Below, one piece after another: positions 35,467 to 45,513 of a stretch of 64,000 bases of DNA. Made by a program: the position numbers and the translations under genes. The number at the start of each line of letters is the position of its first letter. Position 1 is the first letter of the stretch. Below the pieces are notes generated by a model. That model made no database searches. It saw nothing but the letters and a program-made list of their open reading frames with translations, and had not been told where the DNA came from. The DNA is from an uncultured Collinsella sp. (GTDB lineage: Bacteria > Actinomycetota > Coriobacteriia > Coriobacteriales > Coriobacteriaceae). The stretch covers positions 54,696 through 118,695 of the forward strand of contig URMO01000001.1 of NCBI GenBank assembly GCA_900549085.1, in the 5' to 3' direction.

Positions 35467-36608
35467 CAGTCCTCATCTCCTTGCTGTTTGGGAACGGTGG
35501 CAAACACGCGCCAGCCGCCGGCGCCGGCACGCGGGCCGGCGGTGAAGGTGCCGCCAAGCGCCTCGATGCGCTCGCGCATGGAGGCAAGCCCCATGCCCTC
35601 CGCGGCGCCGCGGCTGCTTGCTTGGACCCCGCCCGTGCCATCGTCGGTAACGATGAACTGGTAAAACGACGGATGCTCCATGCATCGTACAGTGACAGCA
35701 TGGGCGCAAGCGTGGCGCATGGTGTTGGAGAGCGCCTCGCGCAGGACCGCCGCAAAGCAGTTGGCGACGTTTGCGGGCGCATGTTCGGCCAAAACTTCAA
35801 GCTCAATCTGCGGGCCGCCGTCCGAGCGCGCGCCTTCAACAATACGTTCGAGCTGCACGGAAAGGTCGACGGCGTTGTCGTTGAGCGCGTGGACGCTGGT
35901 GCGTACGAGCTGGAGCGCCTCGTCAACCGTGCGTTTAACGTCGGCGAAATCGGCGGCGACGCCGGGCTCGTCGGCGTGGACTACGCGCAAGGCTTCGGCT
36001 TGCAGTGAGGCGCGCGTGAGCTGGTGGCCCACGTTATCGTGGATCTCGCGCGCGATGCGGGCGCGTTCGGCGAGCGTCGCGAGCTCGACTTCGTAGTCCT
36101 GGCGGTCGGCAAGATCGCGGTTGCGCGCTTCGAGCGCGAGAGCTCGTTCCTGCAGCTCGTCGCGGATGCGGCGCATGCGCTGCTGCTCGCGCTCCAACTG
36201 GGCGGTACGTAGCGATAGCAAGATGGCGGCAACTGAAAGGACGGCGGTCAGCAGAAGCGTTCGGGCGGTGAGCTCGTCGGCGCGAAGGTCCGCGACGAGC
36301 GCAAAGGTAAAGACGGAGCCAATGCTCAGTGCGATCCAGGCGTGCTCGCGGCGCACGCGTCGCGCGATGTCATAGAGGGCGAGAGGTGCAAACGGCACAA
36401 ACGGCGGCACGAAGACAGCCGCGATGATGTAAGCGCAGCTCGCGGCCTCGCTTGTGCGGTGCGTGCGTTCCTTCTGCGCGAGCTCGGCCAGCGAGGTGGC
36501 AATAACGCCAAGGCAAAACGCCGCGACCAGGCGAGCGTCCACAGCAAGGCCCGTGGCGGCTGCGATGCAGCACGCCAGCACGATCGATTTGTCGAAAAGC
36601 CTGTTCAT
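35466..36608 (-). CDS. Sensor histidine kinase, NarX/DesK type
   Basis: 380 residues. About five to six transmembrane helices in the first ~150 residues with almost no extracellular loop, then a coiled coil (about 150-185, RTAQLEREQQRMRRIRDEL), a HisKA_3 dimerisation domain with phospho-acceptor His in AREIHDNVGHQL, and a HATPase domain (LREALSNTMRHACAHA, VTDDGTGG, GMGLASMRERIEALGG). It likely senses a membrane-borne cue. The start ATG 36608 (MNRLFDKS) places the first helix at the N-terminus; an open extension to 36770 is Arg-rich and unlikely. Partner of the response regulator downstream. Confidence 0.93.
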   Translation of the reverse strand: MNRLFDKSIVLACCIAAATGLAVDARLVAAFCLGVIATSLAELAQKERTHRTSEAASCAYIIAAVFVPPFVPFAPLALYDIARRVRREHAWIALSIGSVFTFALVADLRADELTARTLLLTAVLSVAAILLSLRTAQLEREQQRMRRIRDELQERALALEARNRDLADRQDYEVELATLAERARIAREIHDNVGHQLTRASLQAEALRVVHADEPGVAADFADVKRTVDEALQLVRTSVHALNDNAVDLSVQLERIVEGARSDGGPQIELEVLAEHAPANVANCFAAVLREALSNTMRHACAHAVTVRCMEHPSFYQFIVTDDGTGGVQASSRGAAEGMGLASMRERIEALGGTFTAGPRAGAGGWRVFATVPKQQGDED

Positions 36609-36805
36609 ACGGGTATTGTACGCGAAGCCGCGCGTAGTGGAGGGGCCGCCTGCGCAACCGTGACATTCCTCCCGCGCGGCAAAGCGGGGGCGTCGGCGGT
36701 TCGCACGGCCAAGCCCCGCACTCGTGACAAAGCTCACTGGCGCGCGCTGGCGGCTCCTGCGATGATGCAATCGTACCGGGCCGCAATCAACAGGAGGGCC
36801 GCCTC

Positions 36806-37744
36806 ATGACAGACATCGTCCACGTCGAAAACCTCGTCAAGCGCTACGACGACCTTATCGCGCTCGACCACTTTAGCCTGAGCATCGCCCCCGGCGAGAT
36901 CTTTGGCCTGCTGGGCCCCAACGGCTCGGGCAAGACAACGTCCATCAACTGCATTTTGCAGCTGCTTGCCTACGACAAAGGCACCATCGAGCTGTTCGGC
37001 GAACCCATGACGCCCGCCCGCTATGACCTCAAGCGCCGCATCGGCGTGGTGCCGCAGCAGGTGGCGGTGTTTGACGAGCTCACGGTGCGCGAGAACATCG
37101 ACTATTTCTGCAGTCTCTACGTTAACGACCGCAAGTGCCGCCGCGCGCTGGTGGACGAGGCGATTGACTTTGTCGGTCTGGGCGACTTCACCAAGTTCCG
37201 CCCCGGCAAGCTTTCGGGCGGCCTGGCGCGTCGCCTCAACATCGCCTGCGGCATCGCGCACAAGCCCGAGCTCATCTTCTTTGACGAGCCCACGGTGGCG
37301 GTCGACCCGCAGAGCCGCAACGCCATCCTGGAGGGCATCTGCCGCCTGCGCGACGAGGGCGCCACGGTGGTGTATACCAGCCATTACATGGAGGAAGTCG
37401 AGCAAATCTGCAGCCGCATCATGATCATGGACGGCGGCCGTGTGCTGGCGCAGGGCACCAACGACGAGCTCAAGCGCATGATTCAAATGGGCGAGCGCGT
37501 GACCGTCGAGGTCGGCGCCGTCGAGACCGCCACGGTCGAGCGCCTGCGCGCCCTCGAGCACGTGCTTTCAGTCGAGCTGTCCGGCGGCGAGCTCGTTTGC
37601 ACCTGCGAGGCGAGCCCGCACAACCTGGTGGACATCCTCGACACGCTGCGCGCTGCCGACGTGGCGCTCGGCCGCGTGTGGAGCGAGCCGCCGACCCTCA
37701 ACGACGTGTTCCTCGAGATCACCGGCCGCGAGCTGCGCGACTAG
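36806..37744 (+). CDS. ABC-2 exporter ATP-binding protein
   Basis: 312 residues. One ABC ATPase domain: Walker A GPNGSGKTTS near 40, Q-loop VVPQQ, signature LSGGLARRLNIA, Walker B LIFFDEPTVAVDP, and the switch His in TSHYMEEVEQI. The C-terminal ~80 residues form the regulatory extension usual in drug and lantibiotic exporters of the CcmA/YadG class. GGAGGG lies upstream of the ATG. It is followed 9 bases later by two permease genes, and is divergent from the two-component system, which probably controls it. Substrate not predictable. Confidence 0.93.
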   Translation: MTDIVHVENLVKRYDDLIALDHFSLSIAPGEIFGLLGPNGSGKTTSINCILQLLAYDKGTIELFGEPMTPARYDLKRRIGVVPQQVAVFDELTVRENIDYFCSLYVNDRKCRRALVDEAIDFVGLGDFTKFRPGKLSGGLARRLNIACGIAHKPELIFFDEPTVAVDPQSRNAILEGICRLRDEGATVVYTSHYMEEVEQICSRIMIMDGGRVLAQGTNDELKRMIQMGERVTVEVGAVETATVERLRALEHVLSVELSGGELVCTCEASPHNLVDILDTLRAADVALGRVWSEPPTLNDVFLEITGRELRD

Positions 37745-37753
37745 GGGGCGGCC

Positions 37754-38941
37754 ATGTTCAACACCATTATCATTACGGTCAAGACGCTGCTGCGCCGGCC
37801 GAACACGTGGGTCTGGGGCGCGATCTTTCCCGTCGCGCTTTCCACGATGTTCATGTTTATGTTTGCGAATCTGAGCTCCGACGGCACGGTCGACCCGGTG
37901 CCGGTGGCCGTCGTAGTGGATAAGGCCTGGGACGCCTCGACCTTTAAGGATGTGGCGACGTCGCTTGCCAAGGAAGGCGACGACCAACTGCTCGAGATCC
38001 ACGAGTGCGACGACGCAGCCGATGCGAACCGTGCGCTCAAGGCCGGCGAGGTCGCGGGCATCTACACGGTCGATGCCGCGGGCACGCCCAAGCTCACACT
38101 GCTTTCGAGCTATGACGGCTCGCGCGCCTCGTCGGTGCTCACCGACCGCAGCATTCTGGAGACGGTGGCAAGCTCGTATACGCAAAATGCCGAGCTCATG
38201 CGCCAGATTGCCCAAGACAACCCGGCGGCGCTCGCCGATCCGGCGGCGGTTGCGCGCGCCCTGTCGCTCGAGGGCGGTACCCGCCGCGTAAGCCTGACGC
38301 GCACCACGCCCGATGGCACGGTCATCTACTACTACGCGCTTTTTGGCCTGGTCGCGATGATGTCTGCCGAGTTTGCCGCCTTGAGCGTCGTCGATTTGCA
38401 GCCCAATCTGTCCGGCCTTGGTGCACGTCGCTGTGTGGGCGGTCTTTCCAAGACGGCGTCGCTGGCCGGTATCTTTGTGGGCTCGTGGCTGGTTTCCTTT
38501 GTCTCGATGGCGATCGCGATCGGCTACGTGCGCCTGGTCGTGGGCGTCGACTTTGGCGGGCGCGAGGGGCTGTGTCTGGTGGGCAGCGCCGCTTCCGCGC
38601 TTGCCGCCACGGGCCTGGGACTCTTTGTGGGCACGCTTCCTGTTAAGGGCGGCAAGGCGTCCAAGTCCGGCATCCTCACGGGCTTTGCCACCACGTGCGC
38701 CCTGTTCGCCGGCCTCTACGGCGAGCCGGCGATGGCGCTTGCCGACGACGTCGCCCGCGCCTGCCCGGCCGAGTGCTGGCTCAACCCCGTCAAGCTTATC
38801 TGCGACATGTTCAACCACCTGTATTTCTTTGAGGACCTGGGCCCCTTTGCCGTTCGCGCCGGCGCACTGGTCCTTATGGCGTTGCTGTTCGTTGCCGCCG
38901 CCACGCTGATCTTTGGAAGGAGTCGCTATGAGCACCTTTAA
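37754..38941 (+). CDS. ABC-2 type permease 1
   Basis: 395 residues with the ABC-2 layout: one N-terminal helix (about 18-40), an extracytoplasmic domain of about 170 residues, then five to six helices from about 195 to the end. No enzymatic motif. It forms the export channel with the following permease and the ATPase upstream. Its last 14 bases overlap the start of permease 2. Substrate unknown; two distinct permeases with one ATPase is typical of bacteriocin or lipid-targeting exporters controlled by intramembrane kinases. Confidence 0.87.
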   Translation: MFNTIIITVKTLLRRPNTWVWGAIFPVALSTMFMFMFANLSSDGTVDPVPVAVVVDKAWDASTFKDVATSLAKEGDDQLLEIHECDDAADANRALKAGEVAGIYTVDAAGTPKLTLLSSYDGSRASSVLTDRSILETVASSYTQNAELMRQIAQDNPAALADPAAVARALSLEGGTRRVSLTRTTPDGTVIYYYALFGLVAMMSAEFAALSVVDLQPNLSGLGARRCVGGLSKTASLAGIFVGSWLVSFVSMAIAIGYVRLVVGVDFGGREGLCLVGSAASALAATGLGLFVGTLPVKGGKASKSGILTGFATTCALFAGLYGEPAMALADDVARACPAECWLNPVKLICDMFNHLYFFEDLGPFAVRAGALVLMALLFVAAATLIFGRSRYEHL

Positions 38942-40133
38942 GACCGCGCTTCGCATGGCGCTCGCGCATCCGCTCTATCTGCTTATCTATACGGTGTTCA
39001 TCTCGCTCATGGGCGTATTCATCGCGGCATCGGTGAGCTGGAACTCGTCGCAGCTCACCGAGTACAGGCCCTACGACGCCAACGTGATCGTGGTCGACCG
39101 CGACGACAGCGACCTTTCGCGTGCGCTTACCAAGCATCTGGGTTCGCGCTTTGAGCTGGTCACGGGCGTCGGCGACGATACGTACGATCTTGCGGACGCG
39201 CTTTCCAAGAGCAACAGCGCCAAGGGCAGCGCCGACTGCGTGTTCTTTATCCCGGAGGGGTTTGAGGACGATCTTGTTGCAGCCGCCCGCGCGGGGGAGT
39301 CTCTGCCCAAGCTCGATGTGACCTACGGTGCCGGCACCATGGCGGCGGCGCTTTCGTCTGCCGAGGCATCGCGCTGGATCTCGCTCGCGGGCGCTGCGGC
39401 GGCGCTTGAGCCCGCCGCCTCTAACGGCGACGTTGCCAAGGCTGCCGAACATGCCGCTGCCGAGCGTGCCGAGGTCGAGATCGAGCAGGTCAAGGTCGAC
39501 TCGACTGCCGCCGCCACGCTCGAGTCGTACTTCAACTTTGGTGCGTACGCGATTATCTCGTCGGTCATCGTGTCGGTGGGGTTGGTGTTCTCGGGCATGA
39601 ACGAGCCTGAGCGCGTGCGTCGTATGGATGCCGGTCCAATCTCCGAGCGCCGGCGCTCGCTTGCCGTGTTTGCAGCCGCCGCCGTGATCACCGTCTGCAT
39701 CTGGTTTGTGTCGAGCATGATGGGCGTCGTGGGCTTTGCCGGCGCGGTCGCCGAGGTCGGCGTGGGCCGTGTGTGCTTGGCGCTGGCAGCGACGTTTGCC
39801 CTGGCGTGCACGCCGCTGGCCGTTGGCTTTGCGCTGTCGAGCCTGGGTGCGCGCGAGGAGCTGCTCAACGGTGTGGGCAACCTGCTCGGCATGCTCATGA
39901 CGTTTTTGGGCGGCGCCTGGATGCCGCTGTCGCTCATGGGCTCGGCCGTGCAGACCGTTGCGCATTTTGTGCCGACGTTTTGGGTGAACGACGCGATCAG
40001 CAAGGCGCTCGCCGCGGACCTGACGTCCGCCGTGCTGGGCGACATTGCCTGCGACCTGGGCGTCACGGTGCTCTTTGCCGTGGCCATCGCCGCCGCAGGC
40101 CTCGCCCTCGCACGCGCCAAATTCCGCGTCTAG
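38928..40133 (+). CDS. ABC-2 type permease 2
   Basis: 401 residues, same layout as permease 1: an N-terminal helix (about 15-35), an extracytoplasmic region to about 205 with an Ala/Glu-rich helix, and six helices after it (e.g. AYAIISSVIVSVGLVFSGM). The start ATG 38928 has GGAAGG at 38915-38920 and overlaps the end of permease 1, so translation is coupled. It ends the operon; an intergenic TAGTCATT element begins five bases after its stop. Confidence 0.87.
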   Translation: MSTFKTALRMALAHPLYLLIYTVFISLMGVFIAASVSWNSSQLTEYRPYDANVIVVDRDDSDLSRALTKHLGSRFELVTGVGDDTYDLADALSKSNSAKGSADCVFFIPEGFEDDLVAAARAGESLPKLDVTYGAGTMAAALSSAEASRWISLAGAAAALEPAASNGDVAKAAEHAAAERAEVEIEQVKVDSTAAATLESYFNFGAYAIISSVIVSVGLVFSGMNEPERVRRMDAGPISERRRSLAVFAAAAVITVCIWFVSSMMGVVGFAGAVAEVGVGRVCLALAATFALACTPLAVGFALSSLGAREELLNGVGNLLGMLMTFLGGAWMPLSLMGSAVQTVAHFVPTFWVNDAISKALAADLTSAVLGDIACDLGVTVLFAVAIAAAGLALARAKFRV

Positions 40134-40137
40134 CCAC

Positions 40138-40168
40138 CTAGTCATTTAAGAGCGTCCCCAATGACCAG
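40138..40168 (+). repeat. TAGTCATT element, copy 1
   Basis: CTAGTCATTTAAG, three variable bases, GTCCCCAATGACCAG. Outer ends CTAGTCATT / AATGACCAG are a near inverted repeat. Copies at 43648-43677 (same strand) and 60050-60078 (opposite strand). Copies 1 and 2 bracket the 3.5-kb ABC/FtsX pair. Confidence 0.7.
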
Positions 40169-40261
40169 TCTGAAATAAATCCCAAGCCTCGCTCCAAAAT
40201 AGTTCGCCAAGGTTTACTATTACGCTCATAAAGTAGTATGAGGTTAACAATGGGGGATACC

Positions 40262-40975
<714 letters not shown>

Positions 40976-40983
40976 GCGGCGCC

Positions 40984-43650
40984 ATGACACCTCTCGCAAA
41001 ACGTCTCCCGCGCGAGCTGCGCCGCAATATCGGCAAGTATCTGGGCATCTTTTTGCTTATGTGCGGAAGCATCGCCCTTACATCGGGCTTTTTGCTCGCG
41101 GCGCATTCCATCGGCTGCCTTATCGACGACATGTGCGATGCGTACACGATTGAGGACGGCCGCGTGACCACCTCCTTCGAGGCCACCAAAGGCCAGCTCA
41201 AGGCTGCCGAGGATGCAGCCGGCGACGTCGGCGGCGTCACGCTCTACAAGAACTTCTCCATCGACGCCATCATCAAAAAGACCGCCGGCGACGACGGCAC
41301 CAAGCGTACGCTGCGCACCTATGCGCACCGCACCAAGGTCGACATTGCGTCGTACAGCGAGGGCAAGGAGCCCAAGGCGGATGACGAGGTGGCAATCGAC
41401 CGTGTCTTTGCCACCAATAACAACCTGTCCGTGGGCGATAAAGTCGAGCTCGAGGACCGAACCTACACCATCTGCGGCATCATGACCCAGCCCGATAGCC
41501 AGGCGCTGTTCCTCAACAATTCGGACTTTACGGTGAACACCATCACCTATGGCGTGGCCGAGGTCACCGACGCCGGCTTTGCCGCGCTCGAGGATGCCGG
41601 CGGCGCGCCTGCCTACACCTACTCCTTTACCTTTACCGATCGCGACCTCCCCACTGCGGATCGCATCGATGCGGAGCAGGATATGGTCGAGGCACTGACC
41701 GATGCCCATGCGCGCGTGGATGACCTCATCGACGCCGATTCCAATCAGGGCATTGGCTATGCGCGCGACGACGTGGACGGCGACTCCATGATGTGGATGA
41801 CGCTGCTCGACATTATTATCGTGATTATGGCGTTCGTCTTTGTGGTCCTTACCGACGCGACCATCGAGGAGGAGAGCGCCATCATCGGCACGCTGCTCGC
41901 CAGCGGCTATCGTCGTCGCGAGATTGTACTCCACTACCTGGCGCTTCCCGCCATCGTGGGTGTGCTCGCGGCGCTTTTGGGCACTGCACTCGGCGTTGTG
42001 TTCTTTACCGAGCCCATGCGCAGCCTCTATTACGGTTCGTACAGCCTGCCGCCCTTCCAGGTGTACTGGAGCTGGGAGATCTTTGTGAAGTGCGCCGTGG
42101 TTCCCGCCGCCGCGCTCATCCTCATCACGCTGGTGGGCCTGCTTCGCAAGATGGGCAAGACGCCGTTGCAATTCCTTCGTCACGAGGCGAGCGGCAAATC
42201 GGGCACCAAGCGCGGCCTGCAGCTGCCGGAGCGCATGGGTTTTGTTTCCCGCTTCCGCTTGCGTATCTTCCTGCGCAATCTGGGCAACTTCGCCACGCTC
42301 TTCGTGGGCATTGCGTTCGCCTCGCTGCTGCTGCTCTTTGGCCTGGCGATTTTGCCCACGATGACGCACTACGCCGACAACCTCGAGACAAGCCTGGTCG
42401 CCGAGCACCAGTACACGCTCAAGGCGCCGCTGGAGCTCGAGGGCACCGCCGAGGAGCGCGAGCAGTGGTCGGCACTCGAGCGCTTGCAGTCGGTTGACGG
42501 CGCGCTGCTTTCCGCCGCCCAGGATGCCGATGACGAGCTTGACGATGCGGCCGATGCGGCGCAGGCGGCAGCCGATGCCGCGACCAGCGCTCCGTCTGCC
42601 GAGAGCCTGGCCGCGGCGCAGGACGCGCTCGCCAAGGTCCAGGACAAGAATGATGCGCTTTATGCGCGCCTCGATGACCTTGCCGATGCCCTCGGCTGCG
42701 ACCGCGACGAGGCTATCGACCTGATCGACAAGGCCTCTAAGATCGACACTGACAACGATGATATCCACCCGGTCAATACGACCGACAACGGCGCGGGCGC
42801 AATCGCGCAGGCCGAGAAATATGCCGTTTACCAGCTGCAATACGACCGCGGCGATGGAAATGGGCAGGAGACGATTTCCGTCTACGGCATCTCGCCCGAT
42901 TCGCGCTATTGGAAAGACCTCAACGTTGGCGATGGGCGCGTCGTCTTTGGCAGCGGCCTGCTCGACAAGTTTGGCTGGAGCGAGGGCCAGAAGGTCACGC
43001 TCATCGACAAGTACGAGGGGGAGCATTATTCCCTTGAGTACGCGGGCAAGGACTGTGCCTGGGGCTCCAAGTCGGACATGAATATCTATATGAGTATCGA
43101 CGACTTTAACGAGCTGTTCGGCAATGACGCCACCTACTTTAACGGCTATGTGAGCGACGAGAAGCTCGACCTCGATGCTCGTTACTTTGCCGGCGACACC
43201 ACGCCCGACGACATGCGGGCCGTGGGCGACCAGTTCATCGGCATGATGAGCAAAATGATCGGCATGATGGTTGGCCTCGCGGTGTTTATCTTCCAGCTGT
43301 TTATGTATCTACTGACCAAGGCTGTGATCGACCACAGCGCCCGTTCGATTAGCTATATGAAAGTCTTTGGCTATCGCGATAGCGAGATCTCGCATCTGTA
43401 CATCCGCTCGATCACGCTGTGCGTGGCGGCGTCGCTCGTGCTGAGTCTGCCGGTCATTATTGGCTCGCTCACGGCCATCTTCCGCTCGATGCTGCTCGCC
43501 TACAACGGCAATATCGAGATTTACGTGCCCGCTTGGTCCATGGCTGCATGCGTCGGCATTGGCTTTGCTACCTACCTGGTCGTGGTGCTGCTACACACGC
43601 GCTCCATCAAGCGCGTGAGCCTGGCCGAAGCCCTCAAAGTCCAAGAGTAG
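40984..43650 (+). CDS. FtsX-like ABC transporter permease with coiled-coil domain
   Basis: 888 residues. An N-terminal helix (about 20-42) is followed by a large extracytoplasmic domain, an FtsX triplet of helices (about 275-390), a second helix near 440-460, a second extracytoplasmic domain that starts with a long Ala/Asp-rich coiled coil (about 505-600), and a C-terminal FtsX triplet (about 755-880). The arrangement with two FtsX domains matches the large Firmicutes/Actinobacteria permeases rather than MacB. Start ATG 40984; a TTG at 40969 would overlap the ATPase gene. The TAG stop is also the first triplet of the repeat at 43648. Confidence 0.9.
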   Translation: MTPLAKRLPRELRRNIGKYLGIFLLMCGSIALTSGFLLAAHSIGCLIDDMCDAYTIEDGRVTTSFEATKGQLKAAEDAAGDVGGVTLYKNFSIDAIIKKTAGDDGTKRTLRTYAHRTKVDIASYSEGKEPKADDEVAIDRVFATNNNLSVGDKVELEDRTYTICGIMTQPDSQALFLNNSDFTVNTITYGVAEVTDAGFAALEDAGGAPAYTYSFTFTDRDLPTADRIDAEQDMVEALTDAHARVDDLIDADSNQGIGYARDDVDGDSMMWMTLLDIIIVIMAFVFVVLTDATIEEESAIIGTLLASGYRRREIVLHYLALPAIVGVLAALLGTALGVVFFTEPMRSLYYGSYSLPPFQVYWSWEIFVKCAVVPAAALILITLVGLLRKMGKTPLQFLRHEASGKSGTKRGLQLPERMGFVSRFRLRIFLRNLGNFATLFVGIAFASLLLLFGLAILPTMTHYADNLETSLVAEHQYTLKAPLELEGTAEEREQWSALERLQSVDGALLSAAQDADDELDDAADAAQAAADAATSAPSAESLAAAQDALAKVQDKNDALYARLDDLADALGCDRDEAIDLIDKASKIDTDNDDIHPVNTTDNGAGAIAQAEKYAVYQLQYDRGDGNGQETISVYGISPDSRYWKDLNVGDGRVVFGSGLLDKFGWSEGQKVTLIDKYEGEHYSLEYAGKDCAWGSKSDMNIYMSIDDFNELFGNDATYFNGYVSDEKLDLDARYFAGDTTPDDMRAVGDQFIGMMSKMIGMMVGLAVFIFQLFMYLLTKAVIDHSARSISYMKVFGYRDSEISHLYIRSITLCVAASLVLSLPVIIGSLTAIFRSMLLAYNGNIEIYVPAWSMAACVGIGFATYLVVVLLHTRSIKRVSLAEALKVQE

Positions 43651-43677
43651 TCATTTAAGTCTGTCCCCAATGACTAG
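43648..43677 (+). repeat. TAGTCATT element, copy 2
   Basis: TAGTCATTTAAG, three variable bases, GTCCCCAATGACTAG. Its first TAG is the stop codon of the FtsX-like permease gene. Ends are a good inverted repeat (TAGTCATT / AATGACTA). Confidence 0.7.
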
Positions 43678-43686
43678 GTGCCGTAC

Positions 43687-43717
43687 TTGACTTTAACTCT
43701 GCTTTAACTGGTACCAT
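43687..43717 (+). promoter_or_regulatory. Possible promoter of the DUF362 gene
   Basis: TTGACT at 43687-43692 and TACCAT at 43712-43717, spacing 19. The spacing is long, so this is tentative. Confidence 0.4.
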
Positions 43718-43759
43718 CCTCTATGTCTGTAACGCCATATAGACCGAGGGGATATATCT

Positions 43760-44965
43760 ATGACCGCAACTGCACCCGCAGCACCCGCTAAGGTGTACTT
43801 TACCAACCTGCGCACGCATGCTCGCGAGAGCCAGCTCGACAAACTTAAGCGCCTCATCCGTCACGCCGGAATTGAGCAGATCGACTTTGAGAACAAGTTC
43901 GTTGCTATCAAGATTCACTTTGGCGAGCTGGGCAACCTGAGCTTTTTGCGCCCCAACTACGCCCGCGCCGTCGCGGATGTCGTGAAGGAGCTGGGCGGCA
44001 AGCCCTTCCTCACCGACTGCAACACGCTCTATGTGGGTAGCCGCAAAAACGCGCTCGAGCACATCGACACCGCTTATCAGAACGGCTTTACCCCGTATGC
44101 CACGGGTTGTCAGATCATCATCGCCGACGGCCTCAAGGGCACCGACGAGGCGCTCGTTCCGGTCGAGGGCGGCGAGTACGTGCGCGAGGCCAAGATCGGC
44201 CAGGCGCTCATGGACGCCGACATCGTGATCAGCCTCACCCACTTTAAGGGCCATGAACAGGCCGGTTTTGGCGGCGCCATGAAGAATCTGGGAATGGGAG
44301 GCGGCAGCCGCGCCGGCAAGATGGAGCAGCATGCTGCCGGCAAGCCGAACGTCGCGACCGAGCACTGCATTGGCTGCCATGCCTGCGAAAAGATCTGCGC
44401 GCACAACGCTATCTCGTTTGACGACACCCGCGAGCGCGAGCTTGCCAACGGCAGCACCCGCACGGTCCACGTGGCCGCCATCGACCACGATCGCTGTGTG
44501 GGCTGCGGCCGCTGCATCGGCGTGTGCAACCAAGACGCCATCAAGCCCGGCTATGACGCTGCGGCCGACGTGCTCAACTACAAGATCGCCGAGTACACCA
44601 AGGCTGTTGTCGACGGCCGCCCGAGCTTCCACATCTCGCTTGCCATGGATATCAGCCCCAACTGCGATTGCCATCCCGAAAACGATACGCCTATCGTCAA
44701 CGATATCGGCATGTTCGCGAGCTTCGATCCGGTCGCCATCGACCAGGCCTGCGCCGATGCCGTCATGGCATCCGAGCCGCTGCCCAACACCGAGCTCACC
44801 GACAGCGCGACCAAGATGGAGCACAACCACGAGCATCTGGAGGGCGAGCAGGCCAAGGATCCCTTCTGCATCACGCATCCCGACACCGACTGGCGCGTGT
44901 GCATCGCGCACGCCGAGAAGATTGGCCTGGGCACGAGCGAGTACGAGCTTATCGAGGTTAAATAG
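43760..44965 (+). CDS. DUF362 protein with two [4Fe-4S] clusters
   Basis: 401 residues. A DUF362 domain (about 10-195; VAIKIHFGELGN, GHEQAGFGGAMKNLGMG) is followed by a bacterial ferredoxin pair: CIGCHACEKIC at 203-213 and CVGCGRCIGVC at 246-256. The chain then returns to the DUF362 fold, with a His/Cys-rich stretch near DISPNCDCHPEND. The family is cytoplasmic and linked to electron transfer, but its reaction is not known. It stands alone with its own likely promoter. The last 17 codons and about 220 bases after the stop are duplicated at 52811-53095. Confidence 0.88.
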   Translation: MTATAPAAPAKVYFTNLRTHARESQLDKLKRLIRHAGIEQIDFENKFVAIKIHFGELGNLSFLRPNYARAVADVVKELGGKPFLTDCNTLYVGSRKNALEHIDTAYQNGFTPYATGCQIIIADGLKGTDEALVPVEGGEYVREAKIGQALMDADIVISLTHFKGHEQAGFGGAMKNLGMGGGSRAGKMEQHAAGKPNVATEHCIGCHACEKICAHNAISFDDTRERELANGSTRTVHVAAIDHDRCVGCGRCIGVCNQDAIKPGYDAAADVLNYKIAEYTKAVVDGRPSFHISLAMDISPNCDCHPENDTPIVNDIGMFASFDPVAIDQACADAVMASEPLPNTELTDSATKMEHNHEHLEGEQAKDPFCITHPDTDWRVCIAHAEKIGLGTSEYELIEVK

Positions 44966-45191
44966 CGCCTAACTATTGGACAAAACAAGCGCCTTTGTGG
45001 CGTAAGTCGAGCAAAAGCCGCCCGCGAGCACAACGCTCTCGGGCGGCTTTCCGGAAGTGCGGTGAAAAATCGAATACCGCCGACCACAAACCGATTTTTG
45101 GCAACAAAACCCCTGATAAATTGTTGGTAAAACTGTGGTCTGCTCGGGGTTCCCGGCATTTTCCCCGCACTTCCGAAAATAGGGGTCAGCT
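44911..45191 (+). repeat. Structured 280-bp repeat, copy 1
   Basis: Starts inside the end of the DUF362 gene. After the stop come CTATTGGACAAAA and TTTGTGGCG, a hairpin AAAGCCGCCCG / CGGGCGGCTTT (45014-45050), then a larger stem CGGAAGTGCGG (45052-45062) with CCGCACTTCCG (45165-45175). The interior 45095-45135 is identical to 52996-53036 in copy 2 and contains its own mini-stem CAACAA / TTGTTG. The first hairpin may serve as the gene's terminator. Confidence 0.88.
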
Positions 45192-45513
45192 AGAGTTGCA
45201 AATGTCGATATTCGCCTAAAAAGTCCAGTTTTCCCAGCTAAAACGAGCCATCGCGTGAGGGTTCAAAGAGATTTTTTCGGCGCTGCCGCCGTCCGCTACG
45301 AGTGGTCAGTTTGGAACCGCGAGCGGCGGATAACCAACTGGCGCTCGCTCGACTATGGCGTATAACTGGATGTACCGTGCTGGAGAGCTGCTTGGGCATT
45401 TTGTCTTGCATACACGCCTACTCAATCATAAGGACATCTTCCATTTGGAAGGAAATATCCTTTGTGGAATCGAGTAACGTTCCTTCCTATTATCAATAGC
45501 GAGAGGAGGAACC
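45192..45513 (+). other. Leader of the sugar operon
   Basis: No gene is seen. CTTCCATTTGGAAGG near 45438 is a small palindrome and could be an operator for the activator encoded next. A BglG-type antiterminator hairpin (RAT) was looked for and not found, in line with the regulator being of the DNA-binding LicR type. GAGGAGG lies just before the start codon. Confidence 0.4.

Noticed and set aside
45192..45513. BglG-type antiterminator RNA (RAT) hairpin with overlapping terminator
   Set aside because: No matching terminator or RAT sequence is seen, and the first gene encodes a DNA-binding LicR-type activator with HTH domains.
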